Source of the DNA: Bryum argenteum
Lineage: Eukaryota > Streptophyta > Bryopsida > Bryales > Bryaceae
DNA: 64,000 bases
NCBI GenBank assembly: GCA_037043015.1
Contig: CM073329.1
Location: 15,950,648 to 16,014,647 of the forward strand
Direction: 5' to 3'
Below the pieces are notes generated by a model. It did not search any database. It was not told the DNA's origin and was given only the letters and a program-made list of their open reading frames with translations. Position numbers and translations under genes: made by a program. Below, one piece after another: positions 31,461-40,665 of the stretch (positions within the stretch are counted from its first letter, which is position 1; every line of letters starts with the position of its first letter).

Positions 31461-32765
31461 TTTTATCAATAGTTGAGCAAATGTGAAAGCATCTTGCTAC
31501 CAATAAATGTCAAACGAGAACATCTCGTTGGTGTATATTCTGGTGCTGCCAATCTTATGTAAAACTTTTTATGAGTTGTATATGAACAAAATCTTTTTTG
31601 GAAACTAGTTTGCCAACAAGAAAAAAGTTTAATTCCAACTTTTTCATCATTTTTGCATGAAAAATTGAGCTTTTGTATATAGAGAACTGACTTTCTCATT
31701 GTTTTGGCTTTGAAATTGTATGTGGCCAAGATAATAGCAAAATTGTATACCCAACAACTAAGTGCAGCATTCTTAATTTGTTTCAAAAGTGTGGGTGCTT
31801 TCATTTCTTATATTATGTTTACAAAAATCTCAAATTTTCTAGACTAAGGTTTTCACAATAAACACTTCTAAACCCCTATAAGACCAAAGTCTCAAAATTG
31901 AATTACAAAATGGATTTGCCATTGAAATATAACTAAGTATGTCAACACTAGGTGACCTCAATCTTTAAATTTTATTAGAATAGTACATACGCCAAGATTG
32001 TTGCAATTGATACCAAATTTTGAAATCAAACATGATACTTTCACTTCCGCATGTCAAGAACAAGAGCAACTTATAAATTCATGAGAAGTGCCATCAAGTG
32101 CAAATCTTATAAATCATTTTTATTTTTAGTTTTAAAATTTTCCTTTTTTTTGGGCAAAATCTCATAATAAATACATGTATATACTATCACAGAGTTTGAC
32201 CTTGAGACTAATATTAGTACAACAAAAAAGATAGATTTTGGACCAAATTTTATCAGATAGTTCCATTATATGTCTTTCGTACTTTATTAGTCTTATTGAA
32301 TGAAGATGTAATTGTTTGTCCTCTTTATGATCATTTATATGATTATTTTCTCAACTAGTTAGATTCCTAGATTGATCTACTTCAAATCCTTATTCAAACT
32401 GCAAATAAAATTTTAGCCATGAATCAAATTATCTTCATTTCAAGTCACATTTTCAAGTTAGGAATAACATGTCAAAAGAAATTGCACTCGCACTACAAGA
32501 AAACCACATACGTCAAAGATCATGTAACTTTGCAGTAATGGTGGGGGTTGGACAAGGACCAAAGTATCTATGTTGTTGGTGATATAACCTCTTTCATAGC
32601 ATATTGCATTGAAACAACCATTTCATTCATATGACTACAATAAATTGACTTAAAGGAAGGTTGAGGTTTTTTCCTTTTGGTAATGTCATGTCATTTATGA
32701 GGACCTACAATGGTAATGTAGTCTACTAGAAAATGACATACCAGATCATCAGAAAATACCAAACT
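31461..32765. repeat. Repeat B, copy 1 (1.3 kb)
   Basis: Nearly the same sequence as 45313-46586, from ATCAATAGTTGAGCAAATG to AGAAAATAMCAAACT. By eye it is well above 90% identical, with small indels; for example, 27 bp near 31565 is absent from copy 2. It is followed within 50 bp by a fragment of the basic-protein family. No coding frame is shared beyond short ones. Confidence 0.88.
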
Positions 32766-32809
32766 AGCATATGGTCAAACACCTGGATTTTGTTAAATGG
32801 CTTTATGTT

Positions 32810-32965
32810 CCAAAAGGAAGGTTGTGGAGAAAATTCCATCCAAGATCATCATAAGCAAATCGTGTGTTTATGTGGCCACGTACGAACCGTGAGCGGCCCA
32901 TTATATTTTCCTGAGCATGGGAATTGTAACTCATGAATGTTGTGATTGCATAAACACTACATGTT
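32810..32965 (+). pseudogene. 3' fragment of the basic (AWHL) protein family
   Basis: TTCCAAAAGGAAGGTTGTGG through CGTGAGCGGCCCATTAT to GGGAATTGTAACTCATGAAT matches the last ~130 bp of the ORFs at 39370 and 43541 plus their first 3' flanking bases. The 5' part is missing and the frame is altered, so this is a remnant. Confidence 0.75.
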
Positions 32966-33799
32966 CTCCAATAAAACTTGTTCTCCAAAAAGTAAGATCT
33001 TTCATAACCTTTTAACCTTTTAAATTTCGATTTGGATGTGATAACTTACAAATATATGACAGCATGTGCCTAAATCACGAGAAGTGAAATTTTCATCTCC
33101 TTCATTCAGATTTAACAATGAGAAATAAGTCCCACTTCTCACAATTGCATGCATATTGATTGTTCCAGAACATACAAGGTGGAAGCTTCAAAATGTGCAC
33201 ACAGAGCACACAATTTTCTAGTGCATCTCATGCATTTTTATGCAGTAATGTGAAAAGATTCAGTATTTGTATTTGTAAGAAATAGACAAATAGAAGACAG
33301 TCACCATTTACGTTGAGTGAAAATCTGAAGAGCGACGAGATATGAGCATACGGAAAAGCCATAACAGCGCCGTCAACCAGCCGACTCGCATTTACTTTTG
33401 GGCTTCTGCTCTAGGTATTTCCGCTCTCATGCAGTAAAGGGGCTCCCTTCATACTGAAGAACAAGCTGTTGCAACATGTTCTAAACTTGCAATCAACCTG
33501 ATTGTCTCTGTTGTGCACCGAACTCACAGGTTGTTAGGGCGTTTCAGTCCTCTTATCAGCCCTCGACGTTTTCCAGGACCGAGTTGTTGTGCTTTGACCT
33601 ATGTGGGGGATGGATCTGACGCTCTTGCAGGCTCGATGTCGATGAAAGGCTCAGTAAAAATTGAACGCGGTATGAGTATCATTTTGAACGCGATCTCGTA
33701 GAATGTGATCCGCTTGTTTCAGGTTGCATTTGAGTCTGCTTAACTCACTTAGGGCTATGAACACTAACGAGTAGTTATTGGGTCGTACTGATTTGCAAG
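32966..33799. other. Spacer and upstream region of the F-box gene
   Basis: No gene seen. 33.3-33.8 kb is less AT-rich and probably holds the F-box promoter and leader. Confidence 0.4.
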
Positions 33800-35317
33800 A
33801 TGGCGCAAGAGGGCAGCCTGGAAAGATGGTGTAGCGATAAGAGTTTGAAGATACAAGCTGTTATTCGAGGGTTTGTGGGTTCTTTATGTGAAATTCTCGA
33901 TGAAGAGGATTTGTTCGAGAACGAAGCGGATGTGCTTGGCAGGGTGTTATGCCAAACGGAGGCAGAGTTAAAGAACCGTTTGAAGCAACTGAAGTTGAAG
34001 ACGGACACTGCTGCAATAGTTGCTTCAGCTTCCGAACCTGGTAACAATTTGGCAATAGCACGCCTTCACAGCAAACGAGCGACAAAGAGGTGTGCATACC
34101 CGGAGAGTGAAGTGGGCGTTTGTCGGCATTTTTGCAAAGATCATCCAGAATTGCTGGACCTTTCGTTGTGGGAGACGCTCCCGGCAGAGGTGGTGGACCG
34201 TATCTGCGCTAGGCTTCCGGTGTCGAAAATCTTCGGACTATTGGGATCCTGTAACCCGCGGTCAGCCACCAATTTGAGGCAACTGTGTGCAGAGGCCCGT
34301 GACGATCTCTCCGGTATTTTGATCTTGTCTAAAGAGTTCCGGCTACACCCTTTTCGTCTTGCGATATATGATCCTAAGCATCACGAGTGGTTTCACTTAC
34401 AGGTGGAAAGCATGCCTATTGATTACGCGGATCTCTTTGAAGAATCCGAGTTAGTATTCGGACATGGTGGTGGATTAATATGTGTTGCGCCACATGACTT
34501 CTATCTTGAGGAACCTCCTCGCATCCTTGTCTTCAACCCATTAACAGGTGACATGAAATACATTGGTGTATCGAGCTTCGCTGCATCTAGCCTTAAGATG
34601 GGCATGTATGCCGTGTTATTGCAGTTGATCATGGATGAAGAAAGGCAGTGCTACAAACTGATCTTGGTGACGCAAATAACAATGCATAGTATCATAGAAG
34701 TGAATCATTCAGAATCATACGATTCAATGAGCGGGCTTTGGAGCACATTGGACTCGGGGTTTGTACACGGCGATGGAGTTTTGGGGGAGAAACAATATCA
34801 TGTTTGTTTTGACTGCAGGTTGAAGAAGTTCTGTACACCTGCAGAGTATGGAAAGTCTGTGAGAAATCCTCATTCTCATGTCTACCTCACCAATGTTCGT
34901 TCAGAGTACACGTATGATCCCTTCTGCACATTTGTGAGGGACCGTCGTTACAAGGTGAAATATGTTCAGGTTGAGACGGATGATGAGATTTTGAGCTTTA
35001 CGGCCGAGATTTCTGAGAGTGTGTGGCAGAATGGCTGGCATGAGAAGTCGATAGTAGAGTTGGAAATGGACATACCATATGAGGGCTGTGAAACAAGGTT
35101 GCTAGCATGTACTCGTTATGTGCTTGTACTTGCAGATGATGGAAGATTTGCTGACTCTGAGGATACCCGTCAACATATGGCACTCTATGACAGGGTAACT
35201 TGTAAAGAATTGGGTCGCATTCCGCAGTTTATGAATGAAGAGTTTCGCAATGACGAGAACCTCATGAGCCGTAATCTCCTACTCATGTGTGACCTGAAAT
35301 GGGATGCTCTTCCTTGA
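33800..35317 (+). CDS. F-box protein with a long C-terminal substrate domain, single exon
   Basis: Predicted SCF ubiquitin-ligase adaptor, 505 aa, intronless. The start context AAGATGGC is good, and it is the first ATG of the frame. Seen: N-terminal residues 1-110 charged and helical; F-box about 123-165 (LWETLPAEVVDRICARLPVS, then KIFGLLGSC), which would bind SKP1/ASK. The remaining ~330 residues contain repeating beta-strand-like words (FRLAIYDPKHHEWFHL, RILVFNPLTGDMKYIG, QCYKLILVT, SESYDSMSGLW, HMALYDRVTCKELGRI) as in F-box-associated/kelch-type propellers that hold the substrate. No complete kelch double-Gly pattern is visible, so the propeller type is uncertain. Substrate unknown. Confidence 0.85.
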   Translation: MAQEGSLERWCSDKSLKIQAVIRGFVGSLCEILDEEDLFENEADVLGRVLCQTEAELKNRLKQLKLKTDTAAIVASASEPGNNLAIARLHSKRATKRCAYPESEVGVCRHFCKDHPELLDLSLWETLPAEVVDRICARLPVSKIFGLLGSCNPRSATNLRQLCAEARDDLSGILILSKEFRLHPFRLAIYDPKHHEWFHLQVESMPIDYADLFEESELVFGHGGGLICVAPHDFYLEEPPRILVFNPLTGDMKYIGVSSFAASSLKMGMYAVLLQLIMDEERQCYKLILVTQITMHSIIEVNHSESYDSMSGLWSTLDSGFVHGDGVLGEKQYHVCFDCRLKKFCTPAEYGKSVRNPHSHVYLTNVRSEYTYDPFCTFVRDRRYKVKYVQVETDDEILSFTAEISESVWQNGWHEKSIVELEMDIPYEGCETRLLACTRYVLVLADDGRFADSEDTRQHMALYDRVTCKELGRIPQFMNEEFRNDENLMSRNLLLMCDLKWDALP

Positions 35318-36050
35318 GAGCACGTTTCTTGTAAAGCTCGACAAGAGGCCTCAACAGCAACATTTGTGAAAAAGATGCGAGTTTAGCGTTCGCTACATCG
35401 TTGAAGATCTACATATTTAGAGAGACTTTTTTCCTAGGGTTTCAAGTAGGTAGAGAAGCTTTGAGAGGTATTTCACTGAAAGCCCATTATCATATTGCCG
35501 CATGTAAAGAGGTGATAATTGCAATGTTTGGAATCATGGACGAAAAACTCTGTATGAAGCAATAGATTCTAAATTCGTTTCCATTTTGTACACATCCGTT
35601 GATCTAGAGCAGTGAAGAATTTTAAGTGCAGACACTTTCAACTCATAATGTTTCGCAGTCAGCTTCACATATTCGATCCTGAATCTTGAAACAGTCAAAG
35701 ATCATGAACGAACCTGAGAAAGTAGCCTCTGGGTCCTACTTGTCTGATACAAAATCACAACAAGCTGCATTAGCTCTTATTTACACGCACTGAATGCGCG
35801 GATGGAAGCCTGACACTATCCATCTGCTGCCTGTCTTGTCTGTACATACCATTCAACGTCAAACTTGAAGGAGAAGCTTGTACATTTTCTTCTTTCCAGT
35901 GCTGTCCAAGCAACATCGTCTGTATCAATACTTTCTTCCATATAAAAGGGAACTCCAGATCAATATCAGCTGCAGAGTTGAACCAATCTCTAGACTCTGA
36001 GTTACTTTGCATTGATTAGAACATCAGCGAGAGTTTGGCGACCAGAGAAC
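35318..36050. other. Spacer between the F-box gene and the next ORF
   Basis: No coding frame supported. TATAAAAGG at 35940-35948, about 105 bp upstream of the next ATG, is a plausible TATA box for it. Confidence 0.45.
35940..35948 (+). promoter_or_regulatory. Candidate TATA box of the 36051 gene
   Basis: TATAAAAGG about 105 bp before the chosen start codon; a canonical TATA sequence at a plausible distance. Confidence 0.4.
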
Positions 36051-36575
36051 ATGAGGAGGGAGGGGCGAGTGCGAGGAGAGCCCAGCAGCAAGTCCAGGAA
36101 GTTGGGCCAATCCAAGTCTTGTAGAGACATGGACTACAAACGCATGAAGCGGCGCGGCAGGCACAAGCGATTCGCTGTGGACGTGCTCACCAACCCTTCG
36201 CTCGCTGAATTTTGCCTTCAGGCACCACCGCCAGTTTCTTTTTTGGATCATGATTACGAGCTGCATGAGGAAGCCGTGGAGGTGACGAGCTCCATTGTTA
36301 CTTTGATTGAAGCTGCGCTTGCGAGCGATGATGAGACAATGGCCACGTCTTGCACTTCAGCAGATAATCATCCTGCCACGGAAGAGGCACCCCACATAGA
36401 GTGGGAAACCTTCAAGAGCGCAAGCTTGTCCATGACGCAACTCGCTAGAGAGTGGGGATCCGAGGAAAGCTGGTCGGGTGTTGATTTCGATGAACTCTTA
36501 GAACTGGACAGCTCCGAGCATGAGGATGATGACTGGTCCATAGTATCACATGAAGCTGGTGATGAATACTTGTAA
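36051..36575 (+). CDS. Small acidic-tailed protein with ATG8-interacting-type motifs, paralogue 1
   Basis: A 174-aa intronless frame. The start is set at the ATG of MRREGRV because the paralogue at 47031 begins MRRERGK; an upstream in-frame ATG (36012) is not conserved. Layout: basic N-terminus (SSKSRKLGQSK, KRMKRRGRHKR), helix TSSIVTLIEAALASDDETM (about 80-100), then an acidic C-terminus with EESWSGVDF and HEDDDWSIV. The W-x-x-V cores preceded by acidic residues (final W about 162) match the AIM/LIR pattern that binds ATG8 in selective autophagy. The basic N-terminus could be a nuclear or nucleic-acid binding signal. No named family recognised; the autophagy role is inference from a short motif. 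Confidence 0.75.
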   Translation: MRREGRVRGEPSSKSRKLGQSKSCRDMDYKRMKRRGRHKRFAVDVLTNPSLAEFCLQAPPPVSFLDHDYELHEEAVEVTSSIVTLIEAALASDDETMATSCTSADNHPATEEAPHIEWETFKSASLSMTQLAREWGSEESWSGVDFDELLELDSSEHEDDDWSIVSHEAGDEYL

Positions 36576-36942
36576 ATTGATACTGGTGCTAGCTTCACAA
36601 TCACAAAGCCTCGCGTATCTTGAGACTCTCCTTTGATTTGCTGTAGGCATCTATATGTCAAGCAGTACAAAGGCGACTCTTTGAGACTGAATAGAGCACA
36701 GATGTAGGTATGATCTGAAGACATGAAAAATATATAACCCATCATAATAGACCCATTTGAAATCCAAAATTACAAGTTTATATTAGGAATACGCTTTCAA
36801 GAAGATAATTACTGCCTAGGGATCATGATTATCTGCTCGTAACGTTTATTTACATAGATCTTCTGTCTGAAAACCTACAAAGGGAGATCATGCTACTAAA
36901 CATAGTGAATAAAGAATAGTACTATTCATAAGTTTGCATCAA
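36576..36942. other. 3' flank of paralogue 1
   Basis: No gene seen; likely 3' UTR and spacer. Confidence 0.4.
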
Positions 36943-36945
36943 TTA

Positions 36946-37449
36946 GGGCCGATTTACACCTAGGGGCCGGGCCAAGTTTTCTTGGGGCCAATTGCTTGAA
37001 ATTTCAGCCCGTTTTTGGGTTGGGGCCGGCCTCAAGTCCTCATTATAATATGATTAGAATGGGGGCCGATTTTCCCATATGTAATGGCCTTCGGGCCAAG
37101 AAGCCAGGCCAATTCAATAAAGTCCAAAAAAAATCAGCACTTCTCAAAAAACGGACGGATTTGATTTGGTGAAAAAAAAATGTTTTTAAAAAAAAAAGGT
37201 TTTTTTAGACAAATCTGACATTGGCCCCGAGGCCAAGAATTGGCCTTCCATTCTCGGTGCACCCAATTCACCGAGCTCGGGCCATGTCAGAACTTGCATT
37301 TCTTGATTAAAAAAATTCTGACACCAAATTGGCCCGGCCTCTAGGTGTAAGGGGGTTGGGCCTAATTTTTGCCTTTCGGCCAATCACGAGTGAGGATTTC
37401 AGCCCTCAAACGGGCTGAATTGGCCCGTCCCCTAGGTGTAAATCGGCCC
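36946..37449. mobile_element. Tourist-like MITE (PIF/Harbinger), 504 bp
   Basis: The left end GGGCCGATTTACACCTAGGG and the right end inverse (CCTAGGTGTAAATCGGCCC) pair over more than 25 bp with one mismatch. TTA flanks both sides (36943-36945 and 37450-37452), the 3-bp target of PIF/Harbinger elements. GGCC-rich words also recur inward as inverted copies. No coding capacity. Confidence 0.8.
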
Positions 37450-37452
37450 TTA

Positions 37453-37840
37453 GATATACTTTGAAGCTTGATCGTAGTGTAATGTATAGAACCATTCGTG
37501 GACAGGCGGGTCTTGTCATATGTTCAATTCAAGTATTATCGCTAGCTCAAATTTTTCATTTACCTTCCCTGCAAGCCTGTAGGATAACTGAGTTACGTCT
37601 ACTCCAACGCAAAGTTTGCATTCCTGTTTGTCTCACTTAGCCGTGTGTCATGCAATTAAGAACGTTCTGTGGTGGTTCTCTATCACTCTGGCACTCATTT
37701 ACAATGATGTCTTCCTTGAGAAGTTTTCAAATTCAGCAGGCTGCAATCCACCCCGTTTGCCAATCTGGTGCTTCGGAACGTACAGTACAGTACATTCTGA
37801 AGCAGAGGATCAACTGCGAACGGCGGAACTAGAGAGGTAA
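37453..37840. other. Spacer between two small transposons
   Basis: Nothing recognised; short overlapping frames near 37.62-37.84 kb have no family resemblance. Confidence 0.4.
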
Positions 37841-37844
37841 TTAA

Positions 37845-38768
37845 CCCCTAAAAATCCAGGAAAGCTGATTCGGTTTTCTGAGATTTCGGGCAGCTCATTT
37901 TAAGCATTTAAACTGATATTTTTGCCTAAGATTTTTATTGGGTGCTCCACATACAGTAATGTGTATGTGGTAAAATTTTCAAAGTCAAATTTTAATTTTA
38001 TAACCTTCATCTAGAAATTTTAGGTTTCAAGTCCAAATCGGGCAGTTTAAAATAATTTTTTTTAATTTTTTTTTTTTAGAAATATGTTCATTACCAAATT
38101 ACTATTCAAATTCCAATGTGTCCGAAGTCAAAAAGTTTACCAATTTTACAAGGGCAGCCTCCAAAACTTTCAAAAACAATCTTCACAATTTCTAGTAATT
38201 TTACAATTTTTTTCTTTCAAAAATTGCCAAAATTCGAGATTTTGGATTTTTCCAAGATTTTTTTCAAAATTCACATTATCATAAATGCACCTTCTCACCG
38301 TCGAGATTTTTCTCAAACTAAATATATCATACGTGGTGCTTGTTTTACTATATGGTTGTTTTTAGACCTTCTTTCATAAAATATTTTACATTAAGGTCAA
38401 AAAGTGGAATTGGTCTCTAAAATTTTGCATGAGCATAACCAACTTGATTACCTACATGAAAAAAAATGAGGGAAAAATATTTGGAATAACAATCATCAAG
38501 TTGCCCTTGGCACCATTTAGACAATGCCTCTCACGCAGTGGCAAAAAAAAAGTGTTGGTCAAACTTTGATTGTTATGATCTCACAAATGAAAAACATCCA
38601 ACGGTTGAAATTTTGACCAGTCCTTTGTATACAAGTTAGGTACAAGATCTTACGGTTCAAAGTCTAAAACCAGAAAAAAAAGTTTCTCCATTTCCCCATC
38701 TCCCAACGAAGGTGAAAAATGGCAGTTTTTGGTTCTGGAGGTCGAGGAAACCCCTGGATTTTTAGGGG
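37845..38768. mobile_element. TTAA-flanked non-autonomous element, younger copy (924 bp)
   Basis: TTAA (37841-37844) and TTAA (38769-38772) enclose perfect 16-bp inverted termini, CCCCTAAAAATCCAGG. The interior is AT-rich, noncoding and collinear with the older copy at 14757-15696. The TTAA target and CCCCT start are shared with the large piggyBac element at 112-7726, but the rest of the TIR differs, so it belongs to another TTAA family or is moved by a related transposase. Confidence 0.82.
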
Positions 38769-38772
38769 TTAA

Positions 38773-39040
38773 GCGGTGTTTGCGTTAATCTGTGCACACC
38801 ACTAATTAATCAACACATACAATTTCAGCTGCAGAAGCACCGGATTGAATAAAAGTTGAGTGCAAATACACCTCCAAATCATCCTCTCAGCAGCATAGAC
38901 GAAGCATCTGTGAAAACGGGTCGAGCGCAGCGAAAACGAAGAAGTCGCTCGCAAAACGTCTTTCATTGTTGAGCTATTAGATAGATGCATGTAAGGAGAA
39001 CACATCTGTACATTCATCCATGTATTACTCTATTTGTTTT
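38773..39040. other. Spacer
   Basis: No gene seen; a short minus-strand frame (38802-39017) has no recognisable content. Confidence 0.35.
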
Positions 39041-39193
39041 AGTGATCGGGATTTCATCCAATACCGAGTTTCTTCCATCCTGCGTTTCATCCGGACCTCC
39101 GTTTCATCCAACCCCATGTTTCATCCCGACCGCGCGTTTGCGACTGCAGTTAACCATTACTTAGCTTTTACTTTGGGATCCTAGTCCCACGCA

Positions 39194-39200
39194 TATAAGG
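39194..39200 (+). promoter_or_regulatory. TATA box of basic-protein gene copy 2
   Basis: TATAAGG within CATATAAGGAGGGTTTTG, 176 bp before the ATG; the same block is kept before copy 3 at almost the same distance. Confidence 0.6.
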
Positions 39201-39369
39201 AGGGTTTTGCCCACTCTCATTTACTTATCTCACATTGCCATTTGCCTCACTCCCATCAAAGTTATCTGCGGCTCCATTTCTATTTCTTTAAAAGTGTGAC
39301 CCTCTACTTTCTCCATCGGATAATAATTTTATTATCCTCTTCCTTCAATCAATACCATTCTCAGCAAAT

Positions 39370-39912
39370 ATGGGTATAATGAAAAGAACCCTCATCAAGA
39401 AGGCATGGCATTTGGAGACGTGTGAAGAAAGTCCTATTCTCACCAAGAAGACAACAATGGACACTCCAAAGAAGCTTCCACCCCAAGATGATCTCTCCCA
39501 TGAAGGGAGTCCATGCAAGGAACAACAAACGGTGGAAGTGGGTATTCAACGTTTGAGAGAGCTTTACAAGGGAGAAGAAGCAAAGAAAGCTCAAAGAAAA
39601 ATTCAAGTCATTAACAAGAAGGCTCCAAGTAAGAGAGCCAAGAAGACAACAATGCTTACAAAATATAAAAAATTGCCAAAAACACCTCCACAAGTTGTAG
39701 AGTCAAGAGGATTTGTAGAGAGAAAAGAGGTCCCCACCATGGCCCCTCCCCGAGTTGTAAAGAGGAAAGAGATCCCCGACATGACTCCTCGAGTTCAAAA
39801 AGGAAGGTTGTGGAGAAAATCCATCAAAGATCATCATAAGCAAATCCTGTTTATGAGGCCACAAACAAACCGGGAGCGGCCCCTTATTCTCCCCCGAGCA
39901 TGGCATTTGTAA
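39370..39912 (+). CDS. Very basic 180-aa protein of a local multicopy family (AWHL protein), intact copy
   Basis: An uninterrupted frame with TATA-containing promoter. It is Lys/Arg-rich throughout (KRTLIKKAWHLE at the start; KRAKKTTMLTKYKKLPKTPP in the middle; GRLWRKSIKDHHKQIL near the end) and Pro-rich. It begins with KKAWHLE and ends with PRAWHL, an odd echo at both termini. VVESRGFVERKEVPTMAPPR and VVKRKEIPDMTPR form an imperfect internal repeat (about residues 117-150). No signal peptide, membrane segment or known domain. The high charge suggests binding to nucleic acid or a structural role, but no function is known to me. It could also be the product of a repeat family rather than a host gene. 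Copy 3 is frameshifted and a third copy is a remnant. Confidence 0.55.
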   Translation: MGIMKRTLIKKAWHLETCEESPILTKKTTMDTPKKLPPQDDLSHEGSPCKEQQTVEVGIQRLRELYKGEEAKKAQRKIQVINKKAPSKRAKKTTMLTKYKKLPKTPPQVVESRGFVERKEVPTMAPPRVVKRKEIPDMTPRVQKGRLWRKSIKDHHKQILFMRPQTNRERPLILPRAWHL

Positions 39913-40665
39913 CTCATGAATGTTATGATCACATAAAACAGATTGATTAGAAAACCAGGAAATTCAGATGTAATGGTTTTCTGATATGAAGGACATAGTT
40001 TGGAAAAATATCATAGCCTCCTTGATTGAATTATTTCCTCTAAGCGAGTTTTAGTCGCTGAGATGAATTGTCTAAACATCCCATTAGTACCAGTGGGTAT
40101 TTGTTTAGGAAGCAGGCACTGAATCTCCGGAAGCTTAGAATAGCAACCAACATTACTAGAATACAAGATTATTCTTGAACTTTCAAAATGTATAAATCTT
40201 TGACATAATATGTATTTGATTACTATATTTTGTATTTACAAATATACATATAATGAGGTTTGTGATTAAATTGAATGCTTAAAGGAAAATGTATTGATGT
40301 GGAAGATGTATGACAAGTATACAATTCTTTTTCTCTAATCTAGTAACCATGGCAAGCACTAAGGTAGATGTACGTATTATGATGTTGTACTTAATTTGCT
40401 CTCTAGCCTTGTTTTGGGAACTTAACAGATTTTTAATGGAAAGTTTTGACTCATGATAACTATTCCATACAAGATCCAAATTACATATTCATTGATGTGT
40501 TGGAATTCTTTTTCACTTGTCTACAAGTATATAATTTTAAGGAAAGATTATAAGCAAAAGTGGCAAAGTAAGTGGAAGACTAGAACAAGTGAAATCATCA
40601 CATTTGGGTTTGTTTACAATGTGATTAAAAATTGTGAAGTTAGACTTACAAATGTTTCTTAAAAT

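Larger units (their letters stand above)
39050..40665 (+). repeat. Repeat A copy 2: promoter, basic-protein ORF and 3' flank
   Basis: About 1.6 kb duplicated at about 43210-44835. The shared order is TTCATCC-rich region, TACTTTGGGA, TATA box, 5' leader, ORF, then CTCATGAATGTTATGATC and downstream words to GAAGTTAGAC. Similarity ends near 40665. It is unclear whether this is a segmental gene duplication or a mobile unit; no flanking duplication was found. Confidence 0.75.
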
